NCBI RefSeq assembly: GCF_003493605.1
Contig: NZ_QQKA01000002.1
Location: 243,551 to 307,550 of the forward strand
DNA length: 64,000 nt
Source of the DNA: Haemophilus haemolyticus
GTDB lineage: Bacteria; Pseudomonadota; Gammaproteobacteria; Enterobacterales; Pasteurellaceae
Direction of reading: 5' to 3'
Numbering within the stretch: the first letter of the stretch is position 1; each line of letters starts with the position of its first letter. Below, in pieces: positions 9,906 through 19,463 of this stretch. Both the position numbers and the translations under genes were made by a program. The notes beneath the pieces are model-generated. The model made no database searches. It saw nothing but the letters and a program-made list of their open reading frames with translations, and had not been told where the DNA came from.

Positions 9906-11342
9906 TTATTTAGATAAGTTCAATGCTTCTAACCTCGCCAAATCCACCTGATTATTTAACAGATCCACATCGGACATTGTTTTATTGGCTTTTGCGGAAA
10001 GGGTTTTAAATCGTTCTACTTTACCAACTAAACCTTGTTGGCCAACAAGTGCGGTTACTGTGCTGTTGTATTGGTTGCTGACGGTGGAAAGGGTATTACC
10101 AAGCTTACTTAAACGTTCTGCGACCAAGCAAATTTGGTTATAAATTTCGCCCGCTTTTTCAGCGATTTCTTTGGCTTCAGCATTGCCGCGTTCGATGCGC
10201 CATAGGTTTGCCACGGTGCGTAAAATCGGCATTAGCGTAGTGTGAGAAACCATAATTACATTACGTTCATAACCGTAATTAAATAAAGCAGGATCAGATT
10301 TTAAAGCCTCAATATACGCCGGTTCTACCGCAATAAACATAAGAACAAAATTTGGGCTACGCATGCCAATAAGATTGCTGTAATCTTTTTTATGCAGATC
10401 GTTAATATGGGTTTTTAATGCAGAAATATGTTCTTTGAGTAAACGCTCACGTTCAAAATCATCGTCAGAATTTACCGCACTTTCGTAAGCCACGAGCGAC
10501 ATTTTACTGTCGATAATTAAATGTTTATCATCGGGTAAATTCAACACAAAATCAGGGTAATTGCGTCCACCTTGTTCATCTTTAAAATGCGCTTGAGCAC
10601 GGTAATGCACATTTTCTTCAAGCCCTGCCAGTTGCAACGCTCGTTCTAATTGTACTTCGCCCCAGTTACCTAACGTTTTCTTTTCGCCTTTCAGTGCAGA
10701 AGTTAAATTACTCGCCTCTTGTGACATATTCAGACCAATTTCCAGCACTTTTTTGATTTCAGCTTCCAAGCCTGCATTGCCCTTTACGGATTCGGAGTGA
10801 ATTTCATTGACACGTTTTTGGAAACCTTCAATTTGCTCACGGAAAGGCTTGAGCAAGGTTTCCAATGCCGTTTGATTTGATTGACTAAATGATCGACTTT
10901 TTTCATCTAAAATCCGATTGGCTAAATTTTGAAATTCCACGCCCAACTGCTGCTTAGATTGTTCAAAGTTCTGTTGTTGTTCCGAAAAATGTTTTTCTTT
11001 CTCTGCTAAAGTTGTTTTTAATCCCGTCAATTCTTGAGAAAGTGCGGTCAATTTTTCGGTCAAATTTTGTCGTTCTTGCGTGAGATGATGTATTTGTTCA
11101 TCACGTTCAGTTAAACGATATTGCAGTCCTTGATTTTCAGTCTGTACTTTAATTGTTTGTTGTTCAAACTGGTTTTTAACGCCACTGAGCTCATCAAATT
11201 TACTAGCAAGTTGATTATAATCTTGAGTCGTTTTCGATAATTCTTGATGAAGATGTGTATATTTTTGCTGGCGTAGAATAAGCAATAAAATCAATAGAGC
11301 AACGATTGCTAACAAGCTAAAAAGCCACAAATTCTCTGACAT
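9906..11342 (-). CDS. rmuC: DNA recombination protein RmuC homologue
   Basis: 478 residues. A single N-terminal membrane helix (residues 4-24) is followed by a long coiled coil (about 28-140, rich in Gln, Glu and Lys) and then the RmuC domain (about 180-430), recognisable from LGNWGEVQLERALQLAGL and YPDFVLNLPDDKHLIIDSKMSL, the latter with a PD-(D/E)xK-like nuclease pattern. In E. coli RmuC limits inversions between short inverted repeats. A uptake signal lies inside the coding region. Next to it is a very repeat-rich adhesin gene, but no functional link is implied. Confidence 0.9.
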   Translation of the reverse strand: MSENLWLFSLLAIVALLILLLILRQQKYTHLHQELSKTTQDYNQLASKFDELSGVKNQFEQQTIKVQTENQGLQYRLTERDEQIHHLTQERQNLTEKLTALSQELTGLKTTLAEKEKHFSEQQQNFEQSKQQLGVEFQNLANRILDEKSRSFSQSNQTALETLLKPFREQIEGFQKRVNEIHSESVKGNAGLEAEIKKVLEIGLNMSQEASNLTSALKGEKKTLGNWGEVQLERALQLAGLEENVHYRAQAHFKDEQGGRNYPDFVLNLPDDKHLIIDSKMSLVAYESAVNSDDDFERERLLKEHISALKTHINDLHKKDYSNLIGMRSPNFVLMFIAVEPAYIEALKSDPALFNYGYERNVIMVSHTTLMPILRTVANLWRIERGNAEAKEIAEKAGEIYNQICLVAERLSKLGNTLSTVSNQYNSTVTALVGQQGLVGKVERFKTLSAKANKTMSDVDLLNNQVDLARLEALNLSK

Positions 11343-11422
11343 ATATCCCCCTTAAAATGATGCCTTAAATTGTAACATAGAAATGTGACTTAAATTTTAG
11401 CTTTAAGTGCGGTGAAATTATC

Positions 11423-12553
11423 TTACTCACCGCCCTTATCATAGGCTGCATCAGTCAACGTTTTCAAAAATGCTTCCAACGCATCAATTTCTGCATCAGT
11501 AAGAGGTTTACCTTTAAGATCACTATGGCTTACCGTTGGCGCATATTCTGCTGCCGACCAAGGCTTGCCCGTTTCGGGATTAATCTTACGTTCAGGATTG
11601 TTATGGCTATCTAAAAATAATAATACGGTATGTAGTTCTTTAAATACGCCGTTATGCATATAAGGTGCGGTCACGGCGACATTACGCAATGTCGGCACTT
11701 TAAATTTGCCTTTTTGAGCGATGTCACCTTTCACCATTGGATTATCTAACAATCCATTATCCACCCAATCTTCGCCTAATTTATTGTGAGCAATCAATGC
11801 CTCATTTTTCGGTACGCCGAGATTGAAATAACGGTAATTTGTAAAAGTTTCTTCACGATGATCTTTTTCATTCAGCTGATGACAATTACTGCAAGTTGTT
11901 TTTTCTTTATCAAAAAATAACGCCTTGCCTAATGCCTCTTGCTCAGTAAATTTATCTTGCCCTGCCAAAGTGCGGTCATATTTAGAACTGAATTGAGCAA
12001 ACAAATCTAATTGCTGAAATGCAGCAAGTGCCTGTTCCATAATGGCGTAAATTTTCTCATCATCTTGCCAAATTTCCTCGCCCCAATGCTTGGTAATGTA
12101 ATCTTTCACTGCTTGATTTTCGGCAATACGTTTTACCACGCTGGCTTTGTCTTTCATGCCCATTTCAACTGGGTTGATTGGAGGCCCCCCCGCCTGCTCA
12201 GCTAAATGTTTTGCTCGACCATCCCAGAATTGGCCGCCAACATAATCCTTAATTTTTTCATCAAAATGAAAATCAGGGGAATATTTTGCATAAATTGCCG
12301 TTGGTGTATTGCGATTACCAAACTTTGTCGGATCATCACCTTGTGAAACCATTTTATCGATATCATTTTCACGTAAATCCGCAAAAGCGGCTGCAGGCAT
12401 ATGGCAAGTAGAGCAACTCTGTGTTTTATTGTGAGAAAGTGATTTATCAAAAAAGAAAGCCTGACCCAATCCAAGCAATGCGGGATTTATGGGTTCTTCT
12501 TGAGCAAAACAAAAAATAGGTAAGGCAAATAATGACAAGAAATATTTTTTCAT
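11423..12553 (-). CDS. Di-haem cytochrome c peroxidase, periplasmic
   Basis: 376 residues with a cleavable signal peptide (about 1-17, ending CFA). Two c-type haem motifs are visible, CSTCH at 47-51 and CSNCH near 222, as expected of the bacterial di-haem peroxidase/MauG family; AFADLRENDI and the C-terminal PYMHNGVFKEL (distal Met/His region) are also typical. It reduces hydrogen peroxide in the periplasm with electrons from cytochromes or the quinol pool. It is divergent from a nitric oxide reductase, with an FNR-like site between the two, so it may act in low-oxygen respiration. Upstream on its strand a TATAAT (12604-12609) is a candidate -10. Confidence 0.88.
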   Translation of the reverse strand: MKKYFLSLFALPIFCFAQEEPINPALLGLGQAFFFDKSLSHNKTQSCSTCHMPAAAFADLRENDIDKMVSQGDDPTKFGNRNTPTAIYAKYSPDFHFDEKIKDYVGGQFWDGRAKHLAEQAGGPPINPVEMGMKDKASVVKRIAENQAVKDYITKHWGEEIWQDDEKIYAIMEQALAAFQQLDLFAQFSSKYDRTLAGQDKFTEQEALGKALFFDKEKTTCSNCHQLNEKDHREETFTNYRYFNLGVPKNEALIAHNKLGEDWVDNGLLDNPMVKGDIAQKGKFKVPTLRNVAVTAPYMHNGVFKELHTVLLFLDSHNNPERKINPETGKPWSAAEYAPTVSHSDLKGKPLTDAEIDALEAFLKTLTDAAYDKGGE

Positions 12554-12774
12554 TCTAACTCCATGGGTATAAAAAATAACTGCACTTAGTCAAAGTAAAT
12601 CCACTATTATAAATTTAGACTGTACACAAATTAACTTAAACATTGATATCTTACACCAAACTCAAATTTTTAAACCTTGTCTTACATACTTAAATTAACT
12701 ACTACTTCTAGTAGAAAGGCAATACTTTTGGGAATTGAAAAACTGTTAAAACATTTTTTAACTGCGCTTTTTGG

Positions 12775-12788
12775 ATGATCTCGATCAA
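12775..12788. promoter_or_regulatory. FNR-like binding site
   Basis: ATGATCTCGATCAA matches the FNR consensus TTGAT-N4-ATCAA at nine of ten defined positions. It lies 154 bases upstream of norB and 222 bases upstream of the divergent peroxidase gene, both plausible targets for an oxygen-sensing activator. Confidence 0.6.
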
Positions 12789-12843
12789 AAATAACCTACT
12801 AATTTAGTCAATTACTTTATTATAGGTATTATTTTAGTGTCAT

Positions 12844-12870
12844 AATACCCGATATAATTAGTCGGGTATT
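12844..12870. promoter_or_regulatory. Inverted repeat overlapping a TATAAT in the norB promoter region
   Basis: AATACCCGA and TCGGGTATT form a perfect 9-bp inverted repeat with a 9-base loop that contains TATAAT (12853-12858). The repeat could be an operator over the -10 or a leader hairpin. I cannot assign it to NorR, NsrR or another known regulator. Confidence 0.5.
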
Positions 12871-12941
12871 TTGCTTTGTGTAAAATATTTACCTATGATT
12901 TTAATAGGAAGTTAATTTTTCAATAACCTAGGAGTGATAAA

Positions 12942-15182
12942 ATGGGACAGTATAAAAAGTTCTGGTACCTATTAGTCGCCGTATTGATTGGAGCATTCTC
13001 CATTCTCGGTTACTATGGGTTTGAAGTTTATCGTGAAGCACCACCGATTCCACAACAATATGTTTCAGAATCAGGTGAGAAAGTGATTACTCACGATGAT
13101 ATTTTACATGGTCAAACAGCTTGGCAAACTACTGGCGGTATGCAAGTGGGTTCTGTTTGGGGGCACGGTGCATATCAAGCACCAGACTGGACAGCAGATT
13201 GGCTTCACCGTGAATTAACTAATTGGTTGGACATTACAGCGAATCAAGAGTTTAGTAAAAACTTTGCAGATTTAAATGATGAACAACAAACTTTATTAAA
13301 AGCGCGTTTAACCAAAGAATATCGCGGCAGCAAAGTTGAAAACGGTACCGTTGTGCTTTCGAACACCCGCTTAGCGGCAATGGAAAAAACAGCACAATAC
13401 TATATCTCTTTATACGGTGATGATCCTGCAACCAAAGTGACCCGTGAACACTTTGCGATGAAGGATAATACTCTTCCTGATTTACAAGCTCGTAAAGACT
13501 TAGCTAAATTCTTCTTCTGGACAGCATGGACTGCATCAGCTGAACGTCCAAACACTCACGCAAGTTACACCAACAACTGGCCACATGAACCGTTAATTAA
13601 TAACGTACCAACACCAGAAAATGTGATTTGGTCTATTGCGAGTGTGGTATTCCTAATTGCAGGTATTGGTTTTGTGGTATGGATTTGGTCATTCAAAAAA
13701 CGTGAAGATGAAAAAGAACCACCAATGCCTGAGTTCGATCCACTCACAAAATTACAACTTACTCCTTCTCAACGTGCGTTAGGCAAATATCTCTTTACGG
13801 TGCTTGCACTATTCTTATTGCAAGTGAATTTAGGGGCGATTGTTGCTCACTATACTGTTGAAGGTCAGGAATTCTATGGTATTGATATTTCTCAATACTT
13901 CCCATATTCATTAGTGCGTACATGGCATATTCAAGCTGCCTTATTCTGGATTGCAATGGCATTCTTAGCCGGTGGTTTATTCCTTGCACCAATCATTAAT
14001 GGCGGTAAAGATCCGAAATTCCAAAAATTGGGTGTGGATGTTCTCTACTGGGCATTAGTAGTATTAGTCGTCGGTTCATTCACCGGTAGCTATTTAGCGA
14101 TTGCGCATATTCTCCCTGAAGAATGGAGCTTCATGTTCGGTCACCAAGGCTATGAGTTCATTGACTTAGGTCGTTTCTGGCAAGCAGTGAAATTCGCAGG
14201 CATCTTATTCTGGTTAGTCTTAATGCTTCGCGGTACAGTGAACGCATTCAAACAACCAGGAGACAAAAACTTATTAGCGTTATTCTTCGCTTCTGTCATT
14301 GCAATCGGCTTATTCTATGGCCCTGCATTATTCTACGGCGAGCACACTCACATTTCTGTGATGGAATACTGGCGTTGGTGGGTAGTTCACCTATGGGTAG
14401 AAGGCTTCTTCGAAGTATTCTCTGTAGCGGCGCTTTCATTCATCTTCGTAAGTTTAGGTTTAGTTTCACGTCGTACAGCGACAGTGGCAACCATTACTGA
14501 AGCAGCATTATTCTTAATCGGTGGTATCCCAGGTACATTCCACCACTTATACTTCGCGGGTGCAACCACACCAATTATCGCAGTAGGTGCGTCATTCTCA
14601 GCACTTGAAGTAGTTCCATTAGTGTTATTAGGTCATGAAGCTTGGGAACACTGGGCAATGCAACAAAAAACACCTTGGATGGACCGTTTAAAATGGCCTC
14701 TTTACTGCTTTGTTGCCGTCGCATTCTGGAATATGTTAGGTGCAGGTGTATTTGGTTTCTTAATCAATCCACCAATTTCACTCTACTATGTTCAAGGCTT
14801 GAACACGACTGCCGTTCACGCTCACGCTGCATTATTCGGTGTGTATGGTTTCTTAGCATTAGGCTTCGTATTCTTAATCGCTCGTTATTTACGTCCAGAT
14901 ACGCCATTTAACGATAAGTTAATGAAATGGGGCTTCTGGTTATTAAACGGCGGTTTAGTACTCATGATCGTATCAAGCTTACTACCTATCGGTGTTATTC
15001 AAGGATATGCAAGTATCTCTGAAGGCTTATGGTATGCACGTAGTGAAGAATTTATGCAACAACCATTATTCGATACCTTACGTTGGGTTCGTTTAGGGGG
15101 CGACGTTGTCTTCATCTTCGGTGCACTCGCCTTCTTCTGGCAAATCTTTACGATGATTTTCTTCAGACCTAAACATACTTAG
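12942..15182 (+). CDS. norB: Quinol-dependent nitric oxide reductase
   Basis: 746 residues, the length of the single-subunit qNor type. It reduces two NO to nitrous oxide at the inner membrane with quinol electrons. An N-terminal helix (8-28) and a large periplasmic domain (about 35-220; HGQTAWQTTGGMQVGSVWGHGAYQAPDWTADWL) replace the NorC subunit; then follow about 13 helices of the haem-copper oxidase fold with conserved His in WHIQAALFWIAMAFLAGG, HLWVEGFFEVF and GTFHHLYFAG. The start has AGGAG 9 bases upstream. It is single, between the peroxidase and a terminator, with no norC or norQ. It probably protects against host nitric oxide. Confidence 0.95.
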   Translation: MGQYKKFWYLLVAVLIGAFSILGYYGFEVYREAPPIPQQYVSESGEKVITHDDILHGQTAWQTTGGMQVGSVWGHGAYQAPDWTADWLHRELTNWLDITANQEFSKNFADLNDEQQTLLKARLTKEYRGSKVENGTVVLSNTRLAAMEKTAQYYISLYGDDPATKVTREHFAMKDNTLPDLQARKDLAKFFFWTAWTASAERPNTHASYTNNWPHEPLINNVPTPENVIWSIASVVFLIAGIGFVVWIWSFKKREDEKEPPMPEFDPLTKLQLTPSQRALGKYLFTVLALFLLQVNLGAIVAHYTVEGQEFYGIDISQYFPYSLVRTWHIQAALFWIAMAFLAGGLFLAPIINGGKDPKFQKLGVDVLYWALVVLVVGSFTGSYLAIAHILPEEWSFMFGHQGYEFIDLGRFWQAVKFAGILFWLVLMLRGTVNAFKQPGDKNLLALFFASVIAIGLFYGPALFYGEHTHISVMEYWRWWVVHLWVEGFFEVFSVAALSFIFVSLGLVSRRTATVATITEAALFLIGGIPGTFHHLYFAGATTPIIAVGASFSALEVVPLVLLGHEAWEHWAMQQKTPWMDRLKWPLYCFVAVAFWNMLGAGVFGFLINPPISLYYVQGLNTTAVHAHAALFGVYGFLALGFVFLIARYLRPDTPFNDKLMKWGFWLLNGGLVLMIVSSLLPIGVIQGYASISEGLWYARSEEFMQQPLFDTLRWVRLGGDVVFIFGALAFFWQIFTMIFFRPKHT

Positions 15183-15196
15183 TTAGGTTATCCCCC

Positions 15197-15229
15197 AAAG
15201 CGGCTTATGTGAAAGTAAGTCGCTTTTTT
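15197..15229 (+). terminator. norB terminator
   Basis: An 11-bp stem with one wobble pair (AAAGCGGCTTA, then TAAGTCGCTTT) and an 8-base loop, followed by a T-rich run, starts 14 bases after the norB stop. Confidence 0.8.
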
Positions 15230-15316
15230 ATTCTTATCTACAATACCTTATATATAAGCTTACAAAGTTTTTTATATTAACTTAGCATTAATATTAGATA
15301 AACATTAAAAATATTA

Positions 15317-15360
15317 GAGGCTAAAGTAGATTAGCAATGATGTTAATCTGCTTCAGCCCC
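15317..15360 (-). terminator. Long imperfect hairpin, likely end of the transporter/MetS transcript
   Basis: Two 20-base arms (15317-15336 and 15341-15360) pair with four mismatches, all G/U wobble-type in one strand or the other, around a 4-base loop. Read on the minus strand it is followed by TAATATTTTTAA and lies about 100 bases past the MetS-like stop. A terminator is most likely. Confidence 0.55.
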
Positions 15361-15461
15361 TTAAATAATATCGAATAATGCTTGTTAATAATCTACACCT
15401 TAATCAATTGGTTATTTAGTCCAAATTTTGGGGACAGATCAAAGTGCGGTCAGATTTATGA

Positions 15462-15557
15462 TTATTCTTCTTTTGGTAATCGAATCAGGGCGTAAACCAA
15501 TCCACCCCATACCAAAGCGAGAGACACGATCATCATAATAATTGCACCAGTACTCAT
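15462..15557 (-). CDS. MetS-like small subunit of the adjacent transporter (31 residues)
   Basis: A 31-codon gene missed by length cut-offs. It begins 1 base after the transporter stop, with AAAGGAGAA positioned as its ribosome site inside the end of the transporter gene. It encodes MSTGAIIMMIVSLALVWGG and a charged tail ending LPKEE: one membrane helix (about 4-25). This matches the MetS/NSS small-subunit family known from MetPS methionine/alanine importers of Corynebacterium. The tight coupling supports translation with the transporter. It may help transporter assembly or activity; this is inferred from the family. Confidence 0.85.
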   Translation of the reverse strand: MSTGAIIMMIVSLALVWGGLVYALIRLPKEE

Positions 15558-15558
15558 T

Positions 15559-17085
15559 TTATTCTCCTTTAGTTTCATCAATCGTTAATTTGGTTTCGCT
15601 TTTCCATTTTAAGCGAGAAAGGAAAAATGCCACGACAAGTAAGCTAATAGACATTCCCCAACCAAAGGTGTTTACGAACCAGTTTGGATAACCTTCGTAA
15701 CCTTCAGAGAAGACTTTCGCGCCTTCACTGAAAAGCATGAATGCTAAAACACCACTCGTTAATACAATGCATAAACGCCAGAAGAAACCTACTTTGAAAG
15801 ATGATGTTTCGTTTAAGTGATTACCTAATAAACCGAGTTTTTCATTTGCCACAATCGCAATTAAAGAAGCAAATGCTACGGCAACAATACCGAAATAGTT
15901 CACGAATTTATCGAATACATCTAACATTGGTAAGCCAGTTGTCGTACCGAATAAGATGACAGAAACTAACATCATTGGCACACCCACGATGAATGCTACT
16001 TTCCCACGGCTAATACGAATTTTATCTTGAATTGCGGAAATAATTACTTCGATAACGGAGATGAATGAAGTCAATGCGGCAAAGGTTAATGATCCAAAGA
16101 ACAATACGCCTAGCACTTCGCCAAATGGTGCTTTGTTGATGATGGTTGGAAACGCAAAAAATGCTAAACCAATTCCACCTTTTGCTACTTCACTAACTTC
16201 TTGACCTTGCGCTGTTGCAATAAAACCTAATGCTGCAAATACGCCGATACCCGCTAACACTTCAAAGCTACTGTTAGCAAAACCTACAACCAAGCCACTT
16301 CCCGTTAAATCGGATTCTTTTTTAAGATAAGAGGCGTAAGTCACCATAATCCCAAATCCAATAGAAAGAGAGAAGAAGATTTGTCCATAAGCGGCAATCC
16401 ATACACTTGGATTGGATAATTTTGTCCAATCTGGTGTAAATAATGCATCTAAACCTTTTGCTGCGCCGGGTAAGAATAAGGAATAAATCACAAGTGCCAT
16501 AAACATCACAACAAGCACTGGCATTAATACGGAGGAAACCTTAGCAATTCCTTTTTGGACGCCCATAGAAAGTACGCCTAAGGCAACAATCCACATCGCA
16601 ATTAATGGGGCGGTTACCATACCAACAAATTCAAAGCTGATACCGTTTTTAATATCGCCCATTTTTAAAAATTCGCCGATGAAGAAATCAATAGGTTTAT
16701 CACCCCACGCGCCAGTGAAAGAAAAATATGTGTAGCTTGCCGCCCAGCCTAATACTACAGCGTAGTATAATCCGATGATGACATTTACCATCATTTGCCA
16801 CCAGCCAAACACCTCAAAATGCGGGCTAAAACGACGATAAGAAAGTGGCGCACCACCACGATGACGGTGCCCAATTGCATAATCTAGGAATAAAAGAGGA
16901 ATCCCTGCGGTTAACAACGCGATAAGGTAAGGGATAATAAATGCGCCACCACCGTTTTCATAAGTGGTGTAAGGGAAACGCCAAATATTACCAAGACCAA
17001 CGGCAGAACCAATTGCTGCCAGAATAAATGCACGACGACCAGAAAAAGTCTCACGCTTTTGTGCTTTTGGGACTGAGTGAGCCAT
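15559..17085 (-). CDS. Sodium-dependent transporter, neurotransmitter:sodium symporter (NSS) family
   Basis: 508 residues with the NSS signature near the N-terminus, [26 protein letters not shown] (about 25-50; quoted in part), whose unwound GLGNIW loop binds sodium and substrate. About 12 hydrophobic segments follow. It imports an amino acid with sodium through the inner membrane; in the MetP branch, which this resembles, the substrate is methionine or alanine. A single-helix MetS-like gene starts 1 base after its stop. It stands divergent from ilvG. Recalled Rd homologue: HI_0736, also uncharacterised. Confidence 0.88.
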   Translation of the reverse strand: MAHSVPKAQKRETFSGRRAFILAAIGSAVGLGNIWRFPYTTYENGGGAFIIPYLIALLTAGIPLLFLDYAIGHRHRGGAPLSYRRFSPHFEVFGWWQMMVNVIIGLYYAVVLGWAASYTYFSFTGAWGDKPIDFFIGEFLKMGDIKNGISFEFVGMVTAPLIAMWIVALGVLSMGVQKGIAKVSSVLMPVLVVMFMALVIYSLFLPGAAKGLDALFTPDWTKLSNPSVWIAAYGQIFFSLSIGFGIMVTYASYLKKESDLTGSGLVVGFANSSFEVLAGIGVFAALGFIATAQGQEVSEVAKGGIGLAFFAFPTIINKAPFGEVLGVLFFGSLTFAALTSFISVIEVIISAIQDKIRISRGKVAFIVGVPMMLVSVILFGTTTGLPMLDVFDKFVNYFGIVAVAFASLIAIVANEKLGLLGNHLNETSSFKVGFFWRLCIVLTSGVLAFMLFSEGAKVFSEGYEGYPNWFVNTFGWGMSISLLVVAFFLSRLKWKSETKLTIDETKGE

Positions 17086-17330
17086 AAATTATCCTATGTA
17101 AAAAAATGAAAAGAGTTTCAATATAATGAAATCTAATCATCAGTCAATAAATAAGCCAAAAGAGCGGTAAAAATTAATGAATTTTTTAATAAAAAGAACA
17201 TAAACATTCAAAGCAAGCCAATTTTCACCGCACTTTTTTCGTTTTTTTCGCGCCAAGCCCTACCAATGACTCGAAATTTCGCTACAATGCTGAACTTATC
17301 CCAAAATAAAAACAACAGGAAACAAACACA

Positions 17331-18989
17331 ATGACAGGTGCACAACTCATCATGGAGTGCCTGAAAGCACACCATGTCACGACTCTTTTCGGCTATCCAG
17401 GCGGTGCAATCATGCCAACCTACGATGCCCTTTATGATGCAGGCTTAGATCACTTACTTTGTCGCAATGAACAAGGGGCTGCAATGGCTGCGATTGGCTA
17501 TGCTCGCTCCACGGGAAAAGTGGGCGTCTGTATTGCTACATCAGGCCCTGGCGCAACGAATTTAGTCACTGGATTAGGTGATGCCATGATGGACTCCATT
17601 CCAGTTGTAGCCATTACCGGTCAAGTTTCCTCTCCATTAATCGGCACGGATGCGTTTCAAGAAGCGGATGTTCTAGGTCTTTCCCTTGCTTGTACCAAAC
17701 ACAGTTTTATCGTTCAAAGTGCGGATGAATTAGCTGATGTTTTTGCGGAAGCCTTTGAAATTGCCCAAAGCGGACGTCCTGGACCAGTTCTTATTGATGT
17801 GCCTCGTGATATTCAAGTTGGTGAAGTGCCTGCGAATGTAAAAGCCTACGTTAAAACATTAGAAAAACCGACCGCACTTTCGGCAGATAAACTCGCTGAA
17901 GCAAAAGAATTATTAAAAAATGCTAAAAAACCGGTGCTTTATGTGGGTGGTGGCGTTGGTATGGCGAAAGCTGTTCCTACCTTACGCGAATTTTTAGCCC
18001 AGACCCAAATACCATCCGTCTCAACTTTAAAAGGTTTAGGAGCAATTGATCCAAATGATGATGTGTATATGGGCATGATTGGTATGCATGGCACAAAAGT
18101 TGCTAATTTTGCTGTGCAAGAAAGTGATTTATTACTCGTATGCGGTGCGCGTTTTGACGATCGTGTAACAGGTAAACTCGATACTTTTGCGCCTCATGCC
18201 AAAGTGATTCATTGTGATATTGATGCAGCGGAAATCCATAAATTACGCCGTGCAGATGTTGCATTACAAGGGGATTTAATCCAAGCACTTAATGCACTTA
18301 AACAAGATCTTGATATTGAACCTTGGCGTGAACAAATCAGAAATTTCAAAGCAAAATTAGATTTCACTTATGTTGAAAATCAAGGCAATCGCCCGATTGA
18401 TCCTTGGGCATTACTCAACACCCTATCTAATCGCAAACCAAATAATGCAGTAATTTGTACCGATGTGGGTCAGCATCAAATGTGGTCAGCGCAACACATG
18501 AAGCATTTTGCGCCAGAAAACTACATTACATCGGCAGGTTTCGGCACAATGGGTTTTGGCTTACCCGCTGCAGTGGGAGCAAAAAAAGCACGCCCACAAG
18601 ATGAAGTCATTTTGGTCACGGGTGATGGCTCACTCATGATGAATATCCAAGAATTAGGTTCAATCAAACGTGGCAATTTACCGGTAAAAATTTTGCTATT
18701 GGATAACCAACGCTTAGGTATGGTTCGTCAATGGCAGGATTTATTCTGGAATAAACGTCGCAGTGAAACCATTTTAGATGACAACCCAGATTTTGTGATG
18801 CTTGCTAACGCATTCGGTATTCCTGCAGAACGTATTGAGTCAGCCGATGATGTGGATGCCGCACTCAACCGATTATTAAACAGCAAAACAGCCTATTTAT
18901 TACAAGTATGTATTCCACCTGATGAATGTGTATGGCCACTTGTGCCACCGGGCGCATGTAACGCGGATATGGTAGAGGAGATGAACTAA
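17331..18989 (+). CDS. ilvG: Acetolactate synthase large subunit (AHAS II type)
   Basis: 552 residues of the thiamine-diphosphate enzyme that condenses pyruvate with pyruvate or 2-oxobutyrate in branched-chain amino acid synthesis. The catalytic Glu region is [15 protein letters not shown] (about 45-59), the FAD/central domain follows (about 190-330) and the ThDP-magnesium motif is [30 protein letters not shown] (about 430-460, quoted in part only here as GDGSLMMN and LDNQ). It ends with ATGAACTAATG so that ilvM starts on its stop codon. A TACAAT at 17283-17288 is a possible -10. No attenuator leader peptide is obvious upstream. Confidence 0.92.
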   Translation: MTGAQLIMECLKAHHVTTLFGYPGGAIMPTYDALYDAGLDHLLCRNEQGAAMAAIGYARSTGKVGVCIATSGPGATNLVTGLGDAMMDSIPVVAITGQVSSPLIGTDAFQEADVLGLSLACTKHSFIVQSADELADVFAEAFEIAQSGRPGPVLIDVPRDIQVGEVPANVKAYVKTLEKPTALSADKLAEAKELLKNAKKPVLYVGGGVGMAKAVPTLREFLAQTQIPSVSTLKGLGAIDPNDDVYMGMIGMHGTKVANFAVQESDLLLVCGARFDDRVTGKLDTFAPHAKVIHCDIDAAEIHKLRRADVALQGDLIQALNALKQDLDIEPWREQIRNFKAKLDFTYVENQGNRPIDPWALLNTLSNRKPNNAVICTDVGQHQMWSAQHMKHFAPENYITSAGFGTMGFGLPAAVGAKKARPQDEVILVTGDGSLMMNIQELGSIKRGNLPVKILLLDNQRLGMVRQWQDLFWNKRRSETILDDNPDFVMLANAFGIPAERIESADDVDAALNRLLNSKTAYLLQVCIPPDECVWPLVPPGACNADMVEEMN

Positions 18990-19207
18990 TGAATGAATAT
19001 AAACTTGAACTCGTTGCTCGTCATCGCCCTGAAGTACTAGAACGCATTTTACGCGTAGCACGCCACCGCGGTTTTACCGTTACAACGATGGACATGACAC
19101 TAATTGAAACCCAAGTGCGGTTAAAAATCACCGTAAAATCTGACCGCACTTTAGATCTATTAGTGAATCAGTTGGCAAAATTGCCAGATGTTTTAAATAT
19201 TATTTAA
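18989..19207 (+). CDS. ilvM: Acetolactate synthase small subunit (AHAS II type)
   Basis: 72 residues, an ACT-domain regulatory subunit (LELVARHRPEVLERILRVARHRGF, residues 5-27, shown here as its start LELVARHRPEVLERILR). It overlaps the end of ilvG by one base and forms the AHAS II holoenzyme with it. Two uptake signals in opposite orientation lie inside the coding sequence (19113-19121 and 19143-19151), about 20 bases apart, which the protein tolerates in the C-terminal strand region. A degenerate copy of this stretch lies downstream at 19467-19507. Confidence 0.9.
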   Translation: MNEYKLELVARHRPEVLERILRVARHRGFTVTTMDMTLIETQVRLKITVKSDRTLDLLVNQLAKLPDVLNII

Positions 19208-19220
19208 AAAGGAAGACATT

Positions 19221-19463
19221 ATGACTAAATTTTTTAAATCATTTTTAGCCGTATCAGGATTAGTATTCGCAACTTCATCACAAGCTGCTTATGTTCTCAC
19301 TTATTTGCAAAACTATACAGGCTATATGACAACACTCTCAATTCATAATACAAAAGAGCATTGTGAAAAGGCGAAAGAAAATTTTCAAAAAGAATTTGAA
19401 GGACAATACGATACAAAACAAATGGTTTACAAGTGTGTAGATATAGCTAATGGAGCAATTTAA
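19221..19463 (+). CDS. Small secreted protein of unknown function
   Basis: 80 residues, not recognised. The N-terminus is a good signal peptide (MTKFFKSFLAVSGLVFATSS, cleavage likely after QAA at about 23). The mature part is short, polar and contains two Cys (about 48 and 71) that could form a disulfide in the periplasm. AAGGA lies 9 bases upstream of the ATG. It sits in the middle of the ilv cluster between ilvM and ilvD, where it has no obvious metabolic role, and is flanked by ilvM and a degenerate repeat of part of ilvM, suggesting later insertion. Confidence 0.65.
   Translation: MTKFFKSFLAVSGLVFATSSQAAYVLTYLQNYTGYMTTLSIHNTKEHCEKAKENFQKEFEGQYDTKQMVYKCVDIANGAI

Larger units (their letters stand above)
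12554..12941. other. Regulatory intergenic region between peroxidase and nitric oxide reductase
   Basis: 388 bases without a gene, holding the divergent promoters. It is very AT rich. The recognisable elements are an FNR-like site at 12775-12788 and a long inverted repeat at 12844-12870; both are listed separately. No open reading frame or RNA gene is evident. Confidence 0.7.

Noticed and set aside
12202..12474. 90-codon frame within the peroxidase gene
   Set aside because: It is a shadow frame; the true frame has both haem motifs.
17086..17330. Attenuator leader peptide before ilvG
   Set aside because: No short frame rich in Leu, Val or Ile codons followed by alternative hairpins was found.
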